Assembly (NCBI RefSeq): GCF_029227915.1
Contig: NC_079879.1
Span: 28,402,501 to 28,466,500 of the forward strand
DNA: 64,000 nt
Direction of reading: 5' to 3'
Source of the DNA: Hydractinia symbiolongicarpus
Lineage: Eukaryota > Cnidaria > Hydrozoa > Anthoathecata > Hydractiniidae
Below are positions 13,201 through 27,548 of the stretch, one piece after another; position 1 is the stretch's first letter; each line of letters begins with the position of its first letter. Below the pieces are notes generated by a model. It did no database searches. It had not been told where the DNA came from and saw nothing but the letters and a program-made list of their open reading frames with translations. Both the position numbers and the translations under genes were made by a program.

Positions 13201-14731
13201 GACGCAACCTAGTAATATCAGAAACATATCGCTAAATACATGTTGGTACGAATATGTGACGCAATCTTTGTAATTCATCCGGACTGATACCGTTAGAAAG
13301 TCAATGAAATATAGTTTTTGAAACTGTCTCTATTTCTTTGGCGGGTGCTAACGGCTAGGATTGGTCCCACAGTAAAAAATGACTTATTTATCTACATTTT
13401 TAAATGAAGCGCTACCACAGTGCCCAGTGTAATCGCTGAATTCCAGCAATCTTGTCAAGTTAAGAAGAATGTTATTTCTTTGAGTCCAACTGTCTCATTT
13501 ATCATATTTATAAGGTCAAAATCTAAAATCAGTTCAATAAAGTTCTAAAGTCAATTGTTTCACTGTTAAAAGCGATGAAACCTAGTAATATCAGAAGCAT
13601 ATCGCTTAATAGATGTTGGTACGAATATGTGACGCAATCGTTGTAGTTTATCCGGACTGATACCGTTAGAAAGTCAATGAAATATAGTTTTTGAAACTGT
13701 CTCTATTTCTTGAGCGCGAGCTAACGGCTAGGATTGGTCCCACAGTACAAAATGAATTTTTTATCTACATTTTTAAATAAAGCGCTACCACATCTCCCAG
13801 TGTAATCGATGAGTTTCAGCAATCATGTCAAACTAAGAAAAATGTTATTTCTTGGAGTCCAATTGTCTCTTTTATCACATTTATAAGGTCAAAGTCCAAA
13901 ATCAGTTCAATAAAGTCCCACAGTCAATCGTTTCACTGTTAAAAGCGATGAAACCCAATAATATCAGAAAATTATCGCTAAATGCATGTTGGTACGAATA
14001 TGTGACGCAACCGTTGTATCTCAACCGGACTGATACCGTTAGAAAGTCAATGTAATATAGTCTTTGAAATTGTCTCAATTTCTTTAGCGCCTGCTAACGG
14101 CTAGGATTGGTCCCACAGTAAAAAATGAAATTTTTATCAAACATTTTTAAGTAAAGCGCTACCAAAGCTCCCAGTGTAATCGCTTAGTTCCAGCAATCAT
14201 GTCAAACTAAGAAAAATGTTATTTCTTGGAGTCCAATTGTCTCTTTTATCACATTTATAAGGTCAAAGTCTAAAATCAGTTCATATAAGATCCACAGTCA
14301 ATCGTTTCACTGTTAAAAGCGATGAAACCTAATAATATCAGAAAAATATCGCTAAATGCATGTTGGTACGAATATGTGACGCAACCGTCGTAACTCATAC
14401 GGACTGATACCGTTAGAAAGTCAATTAAATGTAGTTTTTGAAACTGTCTGTATATTTGGAGCGCGTGCTAACGGCTAGGATTGGTCCCACAGTAAAGAAT
14501 GAATTTTTTATCTACATTTTCAAATAAAGCGCTGCCAGAGCGCCCAGTGTAATCGCTTAGTTCCAGCAATCATGTCAAATTAGGAAAAATGTTTTTTTTT
14601 GGAGTCCAATTGTCTCATTTATCACATTTATAAGGTCAAAGTCTAAAATCAGTTTAATAAAGTCCCACAGACAGTTGTTTCACACTTTAAAGCGACGCAA
14701 CCTAGTAATATCAGAAACATATCGCTAAATA

Positions 14732-15936
14732 CATGTTGGTACGAATATGTGACGCAACCGTCGTAACTCACACGGACTGATACCGTTAGAAAGTCAATGA
14801 AATATAGTTTTTGAAACTGTCTCTATTTCTTGAGCGCGAGCTAACGGCTAGGATTGGTCCCACAGTACAAAATGAATTTTTTATCTACATTTTTAAATAA
14901 AGCGCTACCACATCTCCCAGTGTAATCGATGAGTTTCAGCAATCATGTCAAACTAAGAAAAATGTTATTTCTTGGAGTCCAATTGTCTCTTTTATCACAT
15001 TTATAAGGTCAAAGTCCAAAATCAGTTCAATAAAGTCCCACAGTCAATCGTTTCACTGTTAAAAGCGATGAAACCCAATAATATCAGAAAATTATCGCTA
15101 AATGCATGTTGGTACGAATATGTGACGCAACCGTCGTAACTCACACGGACTGATACCGTTACAAAGTCATTTAAATGTAGTTTTTGAAACTGTCTATATT
15201 TTTGGAGCACGTGCTAACGGCTAGGATTGGTCCCACAGTAAAAAATGAAACTTTCATCTACATTTTTAAATAAAGCGCTACCAAAGCTCCCAGTGTAATC
15301 GCTTAGTTCCAGCAATCATGTCAAACTAAGAAAAATGTTTTTTTTTTTGGAGTCCAATTGTCTCATTTATCACATTTATAAGGTCAAAGTCTAAAATCAG
15401 TTCAATAAAGTCCCACAGTCAATTGTTTCACAGTTAAAAGCGACGCAACCTAGTAATATCAGAAACATATCGCTAAACAGATGTTCGTGCGAATATGTGA
15501 CGCAATGGTGGTAATTCATACAGACTGATACCGTTAGAAAGTCAATGAAATATAGTTTTTGAAGCTGTCTCTCATTTTGGAGCGCGTGCTAACGGCTAGG
15601 AATGGTCCCACAGTAAAAAATGATTTTTTTATCTACATTTTCAAATAAAGCGCTACCAGAGCGCCCAGTGTAATCGCTCAGTTCCAGCAATCATGTCAAA
15701 CTAAGGAAAATATTATTTCTTGGAGTACAATTGTTTTTTTTATCACATTTATAAGGTCAAAGTCCAAAATCAGTTCAATAAAGTCCCACAATCAATCGTT
15801 TCACTGTTAAAAGCGATGAAACCTAATAATATCAGAAACATATTACTAAACAGATGTTCGTACGAATATGTGACGCAATGGTGGTAATTCATACAGACTG
15901 ATACCGATAGAAAGTCAATGAAATATAGTTTTTGAA
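14732..15936 (+). repeat. Segmental duplication copy B (empty LINE site)
   Basis: Partner of 8642-10719 without the retrotransposon. At 15451-15474 the sequence reads TAGTAATATCAGAAACATAT uninterrupted, which is the pre-insertion state of the junctions at 9370/10244. The copies otherwise look identical over about 1.2 kb. Confidence 0.9.
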
Positions 15937-16716
15937 ACTGTCTCTATTTCTTGAGCGCGTGCTAACGTCTAGAAATGGTCCCACAGTAAAAACTAATTTT
16001 TTTATCTACATTTTCAAATAAAGCGCTACCAGAGCGCCCAGTGTAATCGCTTAGTTCCAACAATCATGTCAAACTAAGAAAAATGTTTTTTTTGGAGTCC
16101 AATTGTCTCATTTATCACATTTATAAGGTCAAAGTCTAAGATCAGTTCAATAAAGTCCCACAGTCAATCGTTTCACTGTTAAAAGCGATGAAACCTAATA
16201 GTATCAGAAAAATATCACTAAATGCATGTTGCTACGAATATGTGACGCAACCGTCGTAACTCACACGGACTGATACCGTTAGAAAGTCAATTAAATGTAG
16301 TTTTTGAAACTTTCTCTATTTTTGGAGCGCGTGCTAACGTTTAGGAATGGTCCCACAGTAAAAAATAATTTTTTTATCTACATTTTCAAATAAAGCGCTA
16401 CCAGAGCGCCCAGTGTAATCGCTGAATTCCAGCAATCTTGACAAATTAAGAAGAATGTTTTTTTTGGAGTCCAATTGTCTCATTTATCACATTCATAAGG
16501 TCACAGTCCAAAATCAGTTCAATAAAGTACTACAGTCAATTGTTTCACTGTTAAAATGAAACCTAGTAATATCAGAAAAATATCGCTAAATGCATGTCCG
16601 TACGAATATGTGACGCTACCGTTGTAACTCAAACGAGCTGATACCGATAGAAAGTCAATGAAATGTAGTTTTTGAAACTGTCTCTTTTACTTCAACGCGC
16701 GCTAGCGGTTAGTATT

Positions 16717-16874
16717 GGTCCCACAGTAAAAATGACTTATTTATCTAATTTTTTGAATAAAGCAATAACACAGCGTCCAGTATAATTGCTGAGTTACAGC
16801 AATCATTTCATATTAAGAAGAACGTTACTTCTTGGAGTCCAGTTGTCTCATTATCACATTTATAAGGTGAAATT
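16717..16874 (+). repeat. Short (158-bp) satellite unit 2
   Basis: GGTCCCACAG boxes at 16717 and 16875 are only 158 bp apart, with the junction ATAAGGTGAAATTGGTCCC. The same sequence family at 12990 keeps the normal second half, so the deletion can be seen by comparing the two. Confidence 0.88.
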
Positions 16875-18564
16875 GGTCCCACAGTAAAAAATGAAATTTT
16901 TATCTACATTTTTAAATAAAGCGCTACCAAAGCTCCCAGTGTAATCGCTGAGTTCCAGCAATCATGTCAAACTAAAAAAATGTTATTTCTTGGAGTCCAA
17001 TTGTCTCTTTTATCACATTTATAAGGTCAAAGTCTAAAATCAGTTCATATAAGATCCACAGTCAATCGTTTCACTGTTAAAAGCGATGAAACCTAATAAT
17101 ATCAGAAAAATATCGCTAAATGCATGTTGGTACGAATATGTGACGCAACCGTCGTAACTCATACGGACTGATACCGTTAGAAAGTCAATTAAATGTAGTT
17201 TTTGAAACTGTCTGTATATTTGGAGCGCGTGCTAACGGCTAGGATTGGTCCCACAGTAAAGAATGAATTTTTTATCTACATTTTCAAATAAAGCGCTGCC
17301 AGAGCGCCCAGTGTAATCGCTTAGTTCCAGCAATCATGTCAAATTAGGAAAAATGTTTTTTTTTGGAGTCCAATTGTCTCATTTATCACATTTATAAGGT
17401 CAAAGTCTAAAATCAGTTTAATAAAGTCCCACAGACAGTTGTTTCACACTTTAAAGCGACGCAACCTAGTAATATCAGAAACATATCGCTAAATACATGT
17501 TGGTACGAATATGTGACGCAACCGTTGTATCTCAACCGGACTGATACCGTTAGAAAGTCAATGTAATATAGTCTTTGAAATTGTCTCAATTTCTTTAGCG
17601 CCTGCTAACGGCTAGGATTGGTCCCACAGTAAAAAATGAAATTTTTATCAAACATTTTTAAGTAAAGCGCTACCAAAGCTCCCAGTGTAATCGCTTAGTT
17701 CCAGCAATCATGTCAAACTAAGAAAAATATTTTTTTTTTGGAGTCCAATTGTCTCATTTATCACATTTATAAGGTCAAAGTCTAAAATCAGTTCAAAAAA
17801 GTCCCACAGTTAATCGTTTCACTGTTAAAAGCGATGAAACCTAATAATTTCAGAAAAATATCGCTAAATGCATGTTGGTACGAATATGTGACGCAACCGT
17901 CGTAACTCACACTGACTGACACCGTTAGAAAGTCAATTAAATGTAGTTTTTGAAACTATCTGTATTTTTGGAGCGCGTGCTAACGGCTAGGATTGGTCCC
18001 ACAGTAAAGAATGAATTTTTTATCTACCTTTTTAAATAAAGCGCTGCCAGAGCGCCCAGTGTAATCGCTTAGTTCCAGCAATCATGTCAGATTAAGAAGA
18101 ATGTTTTTTCTTTGGAGTCCAATTGTCTCATTTATCACATTTATAAGATCAAAGTCTAAAATCAGTTTATTTAAGTCCCACAGACAGTTGTTTCACATTT
18201 TAAAGCGACGCAACCTAGTAGTATCAGAAACATATCGCTAAATACATGTTGGTACCAATATGTGACGCAACCGTTGTATCTCAAACGGACTGATACCGTT
18301 AGAAAGTCAATGTAATATAGTCTTTGAAATTGTCTCAATTTCTTTAGCGCCTGCTAACGGCTAGGATTGGTCCCACAGTAAAAAATGACTTATTTATCTA
18401 AATATTTAAATGAAGCGCTACCACAGCTCCCAGTGTAATCGATGAGTTCCAGCAATCATGTCAAACTAAGAAAAATGTTATTTCTTGGAGTCGAATTGTC
18501 TCTTTTATCACATTTATAAGGTCAAAGTCCAAAATCAGTTCAATAAAGTCCAAAAGTCAATTGT

Positions 18565-21500
18565 TTCACTGTTAAAAGCGATGAAACCTAATAGTATCAG
18601 AAAGATATCACTAAATGCATGTTGGTACGAATATGTGACGCAACCGTCGTAACTCACACGGACTGATACCGTTAGAAATTCACTGAAACATAGTTTTTGA
18701 AACTGTCTCTATTTCTTGAGCGCGAGCTAACGGCTAGGATTGGTCCCACAGTACAAAATGAATTTTTTATCTACATTTTTAAATAAAGCGCTACCACATC
18801 TCCCAGTGTACTCGATGAGCTTCAGCAATCATGTCAAACTAAGAAAAATGTTATTTCTTGGAGTCCAATTGTCTCTTTTATCACATTTATAAGGTCAAAG
18901 TCCAAAATCAGTTCAATAAAGTCCCACAGTCAATCGTTTCACTGTTAAAAGCGATGAAACCTAATAATATCAGAAAAATATCGCTAAATGCATGTTGGTA
19001 CGAATATGTGACGCAACCGTCGTAACTCACACGGACTGATACCGTTAGAAAGTCAATTAAATGTAGTTTTTGAAACTGTCTATAATTTTTGGAGCGCGTG
19101 CTAACTGCTAGGAATGATCCCACAGTAAAGAATAAATTTTTTTTCTACCTTTTTAAATAAAGCGCTGCCAGAGCGCCCAGTGTAATCGCTTAGTTCCAGC
19201 AATCATGTCAAACTAAGGAAAATGTTATTTCTTGGAGTCTAACTGTCTCATTTATCACATTTATAAGGTCAAAGTCTAAAATCAGTTCATTTAAGTCCCA
19301 CAGTCAATTGTTTCACAGTTAAAAGCAACAAAACCTAGTAATATCAAGAAAATATCGCTAAATGCATGTTGGTACGAATATGTGACGCAATCTTTGTAAT
19401 TCATCCGGACTGATACCGTTAGAAAGTCAATGAAATATAGTTTTTGAAACTGTCTCTATTTTTTTGGCGGATGCTAACGGCTAGGATTGGTCCCACAGTA
19501 AAAAATGATTTATTTATCTACATTTTTAAATAAAGCGCTACCACAGCGCCCAGTGTAATCGCTGAATTCCAGCAATCTTGTCAAATTAAGAAGAATGTTA
19601 TTTCTTGGAGTCCAACTGTCCCATTTATCACATTTATAAAGTCAAAATCCAAAATCTGTTCAATTAAGTCCCACAGTCAATTGTTTCACAGTTAAAAGCG
19701 ACGCAACCTAGTAATATCAGAAACATATCGCTAAACAGATGTTCGTACGAATATGTGACGCAATGGTGGTAATTCATACAGACTGATACCGTTAGAAAGT
19801 CAATGAAATGTAGTTTTTGAAGCTGTCTCTCATTTTGGAGCGCGTGCTAACGGCTAGGAATGGTCCCACAGTAAAAAATGATTTTTTTATCTACATTTTC
19901 AAATAAAGCGCTACCAGAGCGCCCAGTTTAATCGCTCAGTTCCAGCAATCATGTCAAACTAAGGAAAATGTTATTTCTTGGAGTCCAATTGTCTCATTTA
20001 TCATATTTATAAGGTCAAAGTTTAAAATCAGTTCAATTAAGTCCCACAGTCAATTGTTTCACAGTTTAAAGCGACGCAACCTAGTGATATCAGAAACATC
20101 TCGTAAACAAATGTTGGTACGAATATGTGACGCAATCGTTGTAATTCACACGAAATAATACCGATAGAAAGTCAATGAAATATAGTTTTTGAAACTGTCT
20201 CTATTTCTTGAGCGCGTGCTAACGTCTAGGAATGGTCCCACAGTAAAAAATAATTTTTTTATCTACATTTTCAAATAAAGCGCTACCAGAGCGCCCAGTG
20301 TAATCGCTTAGTTCCAACAATCATGTCAAACTAAGAAAAATGTTTTTTTTGGAGTCCAATTGTCTCATTTATCACATTTATAAGGTCAAAGTCTAAGATC
20401 AGTTCAATAAAGTCCCACAGTCAATCGTTTCACTGTTAAAAGCGATGAAACCTAATAGTATCAGAAAGATATCACTAAATGCATGTTGGTACGAATATGT
20501 GACGCAACCGTCGTAACTCACACGGACTGATACCGTTAGAAATTCACTGAAACATAGTTTTTGAAACTGTCTCTATTTCTTGAGCGCGAGCTAACGGCTA
20601 GGATTGGTCCCACAGTACAAAATGAATTTTTTATCTACATTTTTAAATAAAGCGCTACCACATCTCCCAGTGTACTCGATGAGCTTCAGCAATCATGTCA
20701 AACTAAGAAAAATGTTATTTCTTGGAGTCCAATTGTCTCTTTTATCACATTTATAAGGTCAAAGTCCAAAATCAGTTCAATAAAGTCCCACAGTCAATCG
20801 TTTCACTGTTAAAAGCGATGAAACCTAATAATATCAGAAAAATATCGCTAAATGCATGTTGGTACGAATATGTGACGCAACCGTCGTAACTCACACGGAC
20901 TGATACCGTTAGAAAGTCAATTAAATGTAGTTTTTGAAACTGTCTATAATTTTTGGAGCGCGTGCTAACTGCTAGGAATGGTCCCACAGTAAAGAATAAA
21001 TTTTTTTTCTACCTTTTTAAATAAAGCGCTGCCAGAGCGCCCAGTGTAATCGCTTAGTTCCAGCAATCATGTCAAACTAAGGAAAATGTTATTTCTTGGA
21101 GTCTAATTGTCTCATTTATCACATTTATAAGGTCAAAGTCTAAAATCAGTTCATTTAAGTCCCACAGTCAATTGTTTCACAGTTAAAAGCAACAAAACCT
21201 AGTAATATCAAGAAAATATCGCTAAATGCATGTTGGTACGAATATGTGACGCAATCTTTGTAATTCATCCGGACTGATACCGTTAGAAAGTCAATGAAAT
21301 ATAGTTTTTGAAACTGTCTCTATTTTTTTGGCGGATGCTAACGGCTAGGATTGGTCCCACAGTAAAAAATGATTTATTTATCTACATTTTTAAATAAAGC
21401 GCTACCACAGCGCCCAGTGTAATCGCTGAATTCCAGCAATCTTGTCAAATTAAGAAGAATGTTATTTCTTGGAGTCCAACTGTCCCATTTATCACATTTA

Positions 21501-22328
21501 TAAAGTCAAAATCCAAAATCTGTTCAATTAAGTCCCACAGTCAATTGTTTCACAGTTAAAAGCGACGCAACCTAGTAATATCAGAAACATATCGCTAAAC
21601 AGATGTTCGTACGAATATGTGACGCAATGGTGGTAATTCATACAGACTGATACCGTTAGAAAGTCAATGAAATGTAGTTTTTGAAGCTGTCTCTCATTTT
21701 GGAGCGCGTGCTAACGGCTAGGAATGGTCCCACAGTAAAAAATGATTTTTTTATCTACATTTTCAAATAAAGCGCTACCAGAGCGCCCAGTTTAATCGCT
21801 CAGTTCCAGCAATCATGTCAAACTAAGGAAAATGTTATTTCTTGGAGTCCAATTGTCTCATTTATCATATTTATAAGGTCAAAGTTTAAAATCAGTTCAA
21901 TTAAGTCCCACAGTCAATTGTTTCACAGTTTAAAGCGACGCAACCTAGTGATATCAGAAACATCTCGTAAACAGATGTTGGTACGAATATGTGACTTAAT
22001 CGTTGTAATTCACACGAAATAATACCGATAGAAAGTCAATGAAATATAGTTTTTGAAACTGTCTCTATTTCTTGAGCGCGTGCTAACGTCTAGGAATGGT
22101 CCCACAGTAAAAAATAATTTTTTTATCTACATTTTCAAATAAAGCGCTACCAGAGCGCCCAGTGTAATCGCTTAGTTCCAACAATCATGTCAAACTAAGA
22201 AAAATGTTTTTTTTGGAGTCCAATTGTCTCATTTATCACATTTATAAGGTCAAAGTCTAAGATCAGTTCAATAAAGTCCCACAGTCAATCGTTTCACTGT
22301 TAAAAGCGATGAAACCTAATAGTATCAG
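18565..22328 (+). repeat. Tandem duplication, period 1864 bp (five monomers)
   Basis: Two adjacent near-identical copies, about 18565-20428 and 20429-22328. Marker variants repeat at +1864: GAAATTCACTGAAACATAG (18675 and 20539), TGTACTCGATGAGCTTCAG, and CACACGAAATAATACC (20148 and 22012). A few single-base differences exist (for example GATCCC at 19116 versus GGTCCC in the second copy). 1864 bp is 5 x 372.8. Confidence 0.88.
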
Positions 22329-24253
22329 AAAAATATCACTAAATGCATGTTGGTACGAATATGTGACGCAACCGTCGTAACTCACACGGACTGATACCGT
22401 TAGAAAGTCAATTAAATATAGTTTTTGAAACTGTCTCTATTTCTTGAGCGCGTGCTAACGTCTGGGAATGGTCCCACAGTAAAAAATAATTTTTTTATCT
22501 ACATTTTCAAATAAAGCGCTACCAGAGCGCCCAGTGTAATCGCTTAGTTCCAACAATCATGTCAAACTAAGAAAAATGTTTTTTTTGGAGTCCAATTGTC
22601 TCATTTATCACATTCATAAGGTCACAGTCCAAAATCAGTTCAATAAAGTACTACAGTCAATTGTTTCACTGTTAAAATGAAACCTAGTAATATCAGAAAA
22701 ATATCGCTAAATGCATGTCGGTACGAATATGTGACGCTACCGTTGTAACTCAAACGAGCTGATACCGATAGAAAGTCAATGAAATGTAGTTTTTGAAACT
22801 ATCTGTATTTTTGGAGCGCGTGCTAACGGCTAGGATTGGTCCCACAGTAAAGAATGAATTTTTTATCTACCTTTTTAAATAAAGCGCTGCCAGAGCGCCC
22901 AGTGTAATCGCTTAGTTCCAGCAATCATGTCAAATTAAGAAGAATGTTTTTTCTTTGGAGTCCAATTGTCTCATTTATCACATTTATAAGATCAAAGTCT
23001 AAAATCAGTTTATTTAAGTCCCACAGACAGTTGTTTCACATTTTAAAGCGACGCAACCTAGTAGTATCAGAAACATATCGCTAAATACATGTTGGTACGA
23101 ATATGTGACGCAACCGTTGTATCTCAAACGGACTGATACCGTTAGGAAGTCAATGTAATATAGTCTTTGAAATTGTCTCAATTTCTTTAGCGCCTGCTGA
23201 CGGCTAGGATTGGTCCCACAGTAAAAAATGACTTATTTATCTAAATATTTAAATGAAGCGCTACCACAGCTCCCAGTGTAATCGATGAGTTCCAGCAATC
23301 ATGTCAAACTAAGAAAAATGTTATTTCTTGGAGTCCAATTGTCTCTTTTATCACATTTATAAGGTCAAAGTCCAAAATCAGTTCAATAAAGTCCCACAGT
23401 CAATCGTTTCACTGTTAAAAGCGATGAAACCTAATAATATCAGAAAAATATCGCTAAATGCATGTTGGTACGAATATGTGACGCAACCGTCGTAACTCAC
23501 ACGGACTGATACCGTTAGAAAGTCAATTAAATGTAGTTTTTGAAACTGTCTATAATTTTTGGAGCGCGTGCTAACTGCTAGGAATGGTCCCACAGTAAAG
23601 AATAAATTTTTTTTCTACCTTTTTAAATAAAGCGCTGCCAGAGCGCCCAGTGTAATCGCTTAGTTCCAGCAATCATGTCAAACTAAGGAAAATGTTATTT
23701 CTTGGAGTCTAATTGTCTCATTTATCACATTTATAAGGTCAAAGTCTAAAATCAGTTCATTTAAGTCCCACAGTCAATTGTTTCACAGTTAAAAGCAACA
23801 CAACCTAGTAATATCAGAAACATATCGCTAAACAGATGTTCGTACGAATATGTGACGCAATGGTGGTAATTCATACAGACTGATACCGTTAGAAAGTCAA
23901 TGAAATGTAGTTTTTGAAGCTGTCTCTCATTTTGGAGCGCGTGCTAACGGCTAGGAATGGTCCCACAGTAAAAAATGATTTTTTTATCTACATTTTCAAA
24001 TAAAGCCCTACCAGAGCGCCCAGTTTAATCGCTCAGTTCCAGCAATCATGTCAAACTAAGGAAAATGTTATTTCTTGGAGTCCAATTGTCTCATTTATCA
24101 TATTTATAAGGTCAAAGTTTAAAATCAGTTCAATTAAGTCCCACAGTCAATTGTTTCACAGTTTAAAGCGACGCAACCTAGTGATATCAGAAACATCTCG
24201 TAAACAGATGTTGGTACGAATATGTGACGCAATCGTTGTAATTCACACGAAAT
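22329..24253 (+). repeat. 372-bp satellite, mosaic block
   Basis: About 22799-23815 matches 27957-28973 at offset 5158. Within it, 23378-23815 also matches the block 2606 bp upstream. From 23818 on the best upstream match changes to offset 2233, a shift of 373 bp. No gene is seen. Confidence 0.88.
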
Positions 24254-25070
24254 AATACCGATAGAAAGTCAATGAAATATAGTTTTTGAAATTGTCTCTA
24301 TTTCTTGAGCGCGTGCTAACGTCTAGGAATGGTCCCACAGTAAAAAATAATTTTTTTATCTACATTTTCAAATAAAGCGCTACCAGAGCGCCCAGTGTAA
24401 TCGCTTAGTTCCAACAATCATGTCAAACTAAGAAAAATGTTTTTTTTGGAGTCCAATTGTCTCATTTATCACATTTATAAGGTCAAAGTCTAAGATCAGT
24501 TCAATAAAGTCCCACAGTCAATCGTTTCACTGTTAAAAGCGATGAAACCTAATAGTATCAGAAAAATATCACTAAATGCATGTTGGTACGAATATGTGAC
24601 GCAACCATCGTAACTCACACGGACTGATACCGTTAGAAAGTCAATTAAATATAGTTTTTGAAACTGTCTCTATTTCTTGAGCGCGTGCTAACGTCTGGGA
24701 ATGGTCCCACAGTAAAAAATAATTTTTTTATCTACATTTTCAAATAAAGCGCTACCAGAGCGCCCAGTGTAATCGCTTAGTTCCAACAATCATGTCAAAC
24801 TAAGAAAAATGTTTTTTTTGGAGTCCAATTGTCTCATTTATCACATTCATAAGGTCACAGTCCAAAATCAGTTCAATAAAGTACTACAGTCAATTGTTTC
24901 ACTGTTAAAATGAAACCTAGTAATATCAGAAAAATATCGCTAAATGCATGTCTGTACGAATATGTGACGCTACCGTTGTAACTCAAACGAGCTGATACCG
25001 ATAGAAAGTCAATGAAATGTAGTTTTTGAAACTGTCTCTTTTACTTCAACGCGCGCTAGCGGTTAGTATT

Positions 25071-25229
25071 GGTCCCACAGTAAAAAATGACTTACTTATC
25101 TAATTTTTTGAATAAAGCAATAACACAGCGTCCAGTATAATTGCTGAGTTACAGCAATCATTTCATATTAAGAAGAACGTTACTTCTTGGAGTCCAGTTG
25201 TCTCATTATCACATTTATAAGGTGAAATT
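25071..25229 (+). repeat. Short (159-bp) satellite unit 3
   Basis: From GGTCCCACAG at 25071 to the next box, here degraded to TGTCCTACAG, at 25230. Junction GGTGAAATTTGTCC. Confidence 0.87.
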
Positions 25230-26715
25230 TGTCCTACAGTAAAAAATGAAATTTTTATCTACATTTTTAAATAAAGCGCTACCAAAGCTCCCAGTGTAAT
25301 CGCTGAGTTCCAGCAATCATGTCAAACTAAAAAAATGTTATTTCTTGGAGTCCAATTGTCTCTTTTATCACATTTATAAGGTCAAAGTCTAAAATCAGTT
25401 CATATAAGATCCACAGTCAATCGTTTCACTGTTAAAAACGATGAAACCTAATAATATCAGAAAAATATCGCTAAATGCATGTTGGTACGAATATGTGACG
25501 CAACCGTCGTAACTCACACGGACTGATACCGTTAAAAAGTCAATTAAATGTAGTTTTTGAAACTGTCTGTATTTTTGGAGCGCGTGCTAACGCCTAGGAT
25601 TGGTCCCACAGTAAAGAATGAATTTTTTATCTACATTTTCAAATAAAGCGCTGCCAGAGCGCCCAGTGTAATCGCTTAGTTCCAGCAATCATGTCAAATT
25701 AGGAAAAATGTTTTTTTTTTGGAGTCCGATTGTCTCATTTATCACATTTATAAGGTCAAAGTCTAAAATCAGTTTAATTAAGTCCCACAGACAGTTGTTT
25801 CACACTTTAAAGCGACGCAACCTAGTAATATCAGAAACATATCGCTAAATACATGTTGGTACGAATATGTGACGCAATCGTTGTATCTCAAACGGACTGA
25901 TACCGATAGAAAGTCAATGAAGTATAGTTTTTGAAACTGTCTCTATTTCTTGAGCGCGTGCTAACGTCTAGGAATGGTCCCACAGTAAAAAATAATTTTT
26001 TTATCTACATTTTCAAATAAAGCGCTACCAGAGCGCCCAGTGTAATCGCTTAGTTCCAACAATCATGTCAAACTAAGAAAAATGTTTTTTTTGGAGTCCA
26101 ATTGTCTCATTTATCACATTTATAAGGTCAAAGTCTAAGATCAGTTCAATAAAGTCCCACAGTCAATCGTTTCACTGTTAAAAGCGATGAAACCTAATAG
26201 TATCAGAAAAATATCACTAAATGCATGTTGGTACGAATATGTGACGCAACCGTCGTAACTCACACGGACTGATACCGTTAGAAAGTCAATTAAATATAGT
26301 TTTTGAAACTGTCTCTATTTCTTGAGTGCGGGCTAACGTCTGGGAATGGTCCCACAGTAAAAAATAATTTTTTTATCTACATTTTCAAATAAAGCGCTAC
26401 CAGAGCGCCCAGTGTAATCGCTTAGTTCCAACAATCATGTCAAACTAAGAAAAATGTTTTTTTTGGAGTCCAATTGTCTCATTTATCACATTCATAAGGT
26501 CACAGTCCAAAATCAGTTCAATAAAGTACTACAGTCAATTGTTTCACTGTTAAAATGAAACCTAGTAATATCAGAAAAATATCGCTAAATGCATGTCGGT
26601 ACGAATATGTGACGCTACGGTTGTAACTCAAACGAGCTGATACCGATAGAAAGTCAATGAAATGTAGTTTTTGAAACTGTCTCTTTTACTTCAACGCGCG
26701 CTAGCGGTTAGTATT

Positions 26716-26874
26716 GGTCCCACAGTAAAAAATGACTTACTTATCTAATTTTTTGAATAAAGCAATAACACAGCGTCCAGTATAATTGCTGAGTTACAGC
26801 AATCATTTCATATTAAGAAGAACGTTACTTCTTGGAGTCCAGTTGTCTCATTATCACATTTATAAGGTGAAATT
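26716..26874 (+). repeat. Short (159-bp) satellite unit 4
   Basis: Second copy of the unit at 25071 inside the 1645-bp duplication, with the same TGTCCTACAG variant at 26875. Confidence 0.87.
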
Positions 26875-27548
26875 TGTCCTACAGTAAAAAATGAAATTTT
26901 TATCTACATTTTTAAATAAAGCGCTACCAAAGCTCCCAGTGTAATCGCTGAGTTCCAGCAATCATGTCAAACTAAAAAAATGTTATTTCTTGGAGTCCAA
27001 TTGTCTCTTTTATCACATTTATAAGGTCAAAGTCTAAAATCAGTTCATATAAGATCCACAGTCAATCGTTTCACTGTTAAAAACGATGAAACCTAATAAT
27101 ATCAGAAAAATATCGCTAAATGCATGTTGGTACGAATATGTGACGCAACCGTCGTAACTCACACGGACTGATACCGTTAAAAAGTCAATTAAATGTAGTT
27201 TTTGAAACTGTCTGTATTTTTGGAGCGCGTGCTAACGCCTAGGATTGGTCCCACAGTAAAGAATGAATTTTTTATCTACATTTTCAAATAAAGCGCTGCC
27301 AGAGCGCCCAGTGTAATCGCTTAGTTCCAGCAATCATGTCAAATTAGGAAAAATGTTTTTTTTTTGGAGTCCGATTGTCTCATTTATCACATTTATAAGG
27401 TCAAAGTCTAAAATCAGTTTAATTAAGTCCCACAGACAGTTGTTTCACACTTTAAAGCGACGCAACCTAGTAATATCAGAAACATATCGCTAAATACATG
27501 TTGGTACGAATATGTGACGCAATCGTTGTATCTCAAACGGACTGATAC

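Larger units (their letters stand above)
10244..18564 (+). repeat. 372-bp satellite array, second block
   Basis: Continuation of the same monomers directly after the LINE. Besides the copy at 14732-15936 it holds another duplicated pair: about 12177-13110 matches 15902-16835 at offset 3725 (ten monomers), sharing AGAAATGGTCCCACAG and TGTTGCTACGAATATG variants, with a SNP near 12793. The monomer at about 12990-13160 has the short unit's sequence style (GCTAGCGGTTAGTATTGG, AATAACACAGCG) but keeps its second half; it may be close to the ancestor of the short unit. No gene is seen. Confidence 0.96.
24254..27548 (+). repeat. Tandem duplication, period 1645 bp (four full plus one short unit)
   Basis: Copies at about 24254-25898 and 25899-27548. 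TTTCTTGAGCGCGTGCTAAC recurs at 24301 and 25946, TTACTTCAACGCGCGCTAGC at 25041 and 26686, both 1645 bp apart. Flanks diverge at the ends (ATACCGATAG versus ATACCGTTAG). 1645 = 4 x 372 + 157, so the duplicated segment carries one short unit. Confidence 0.88.
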
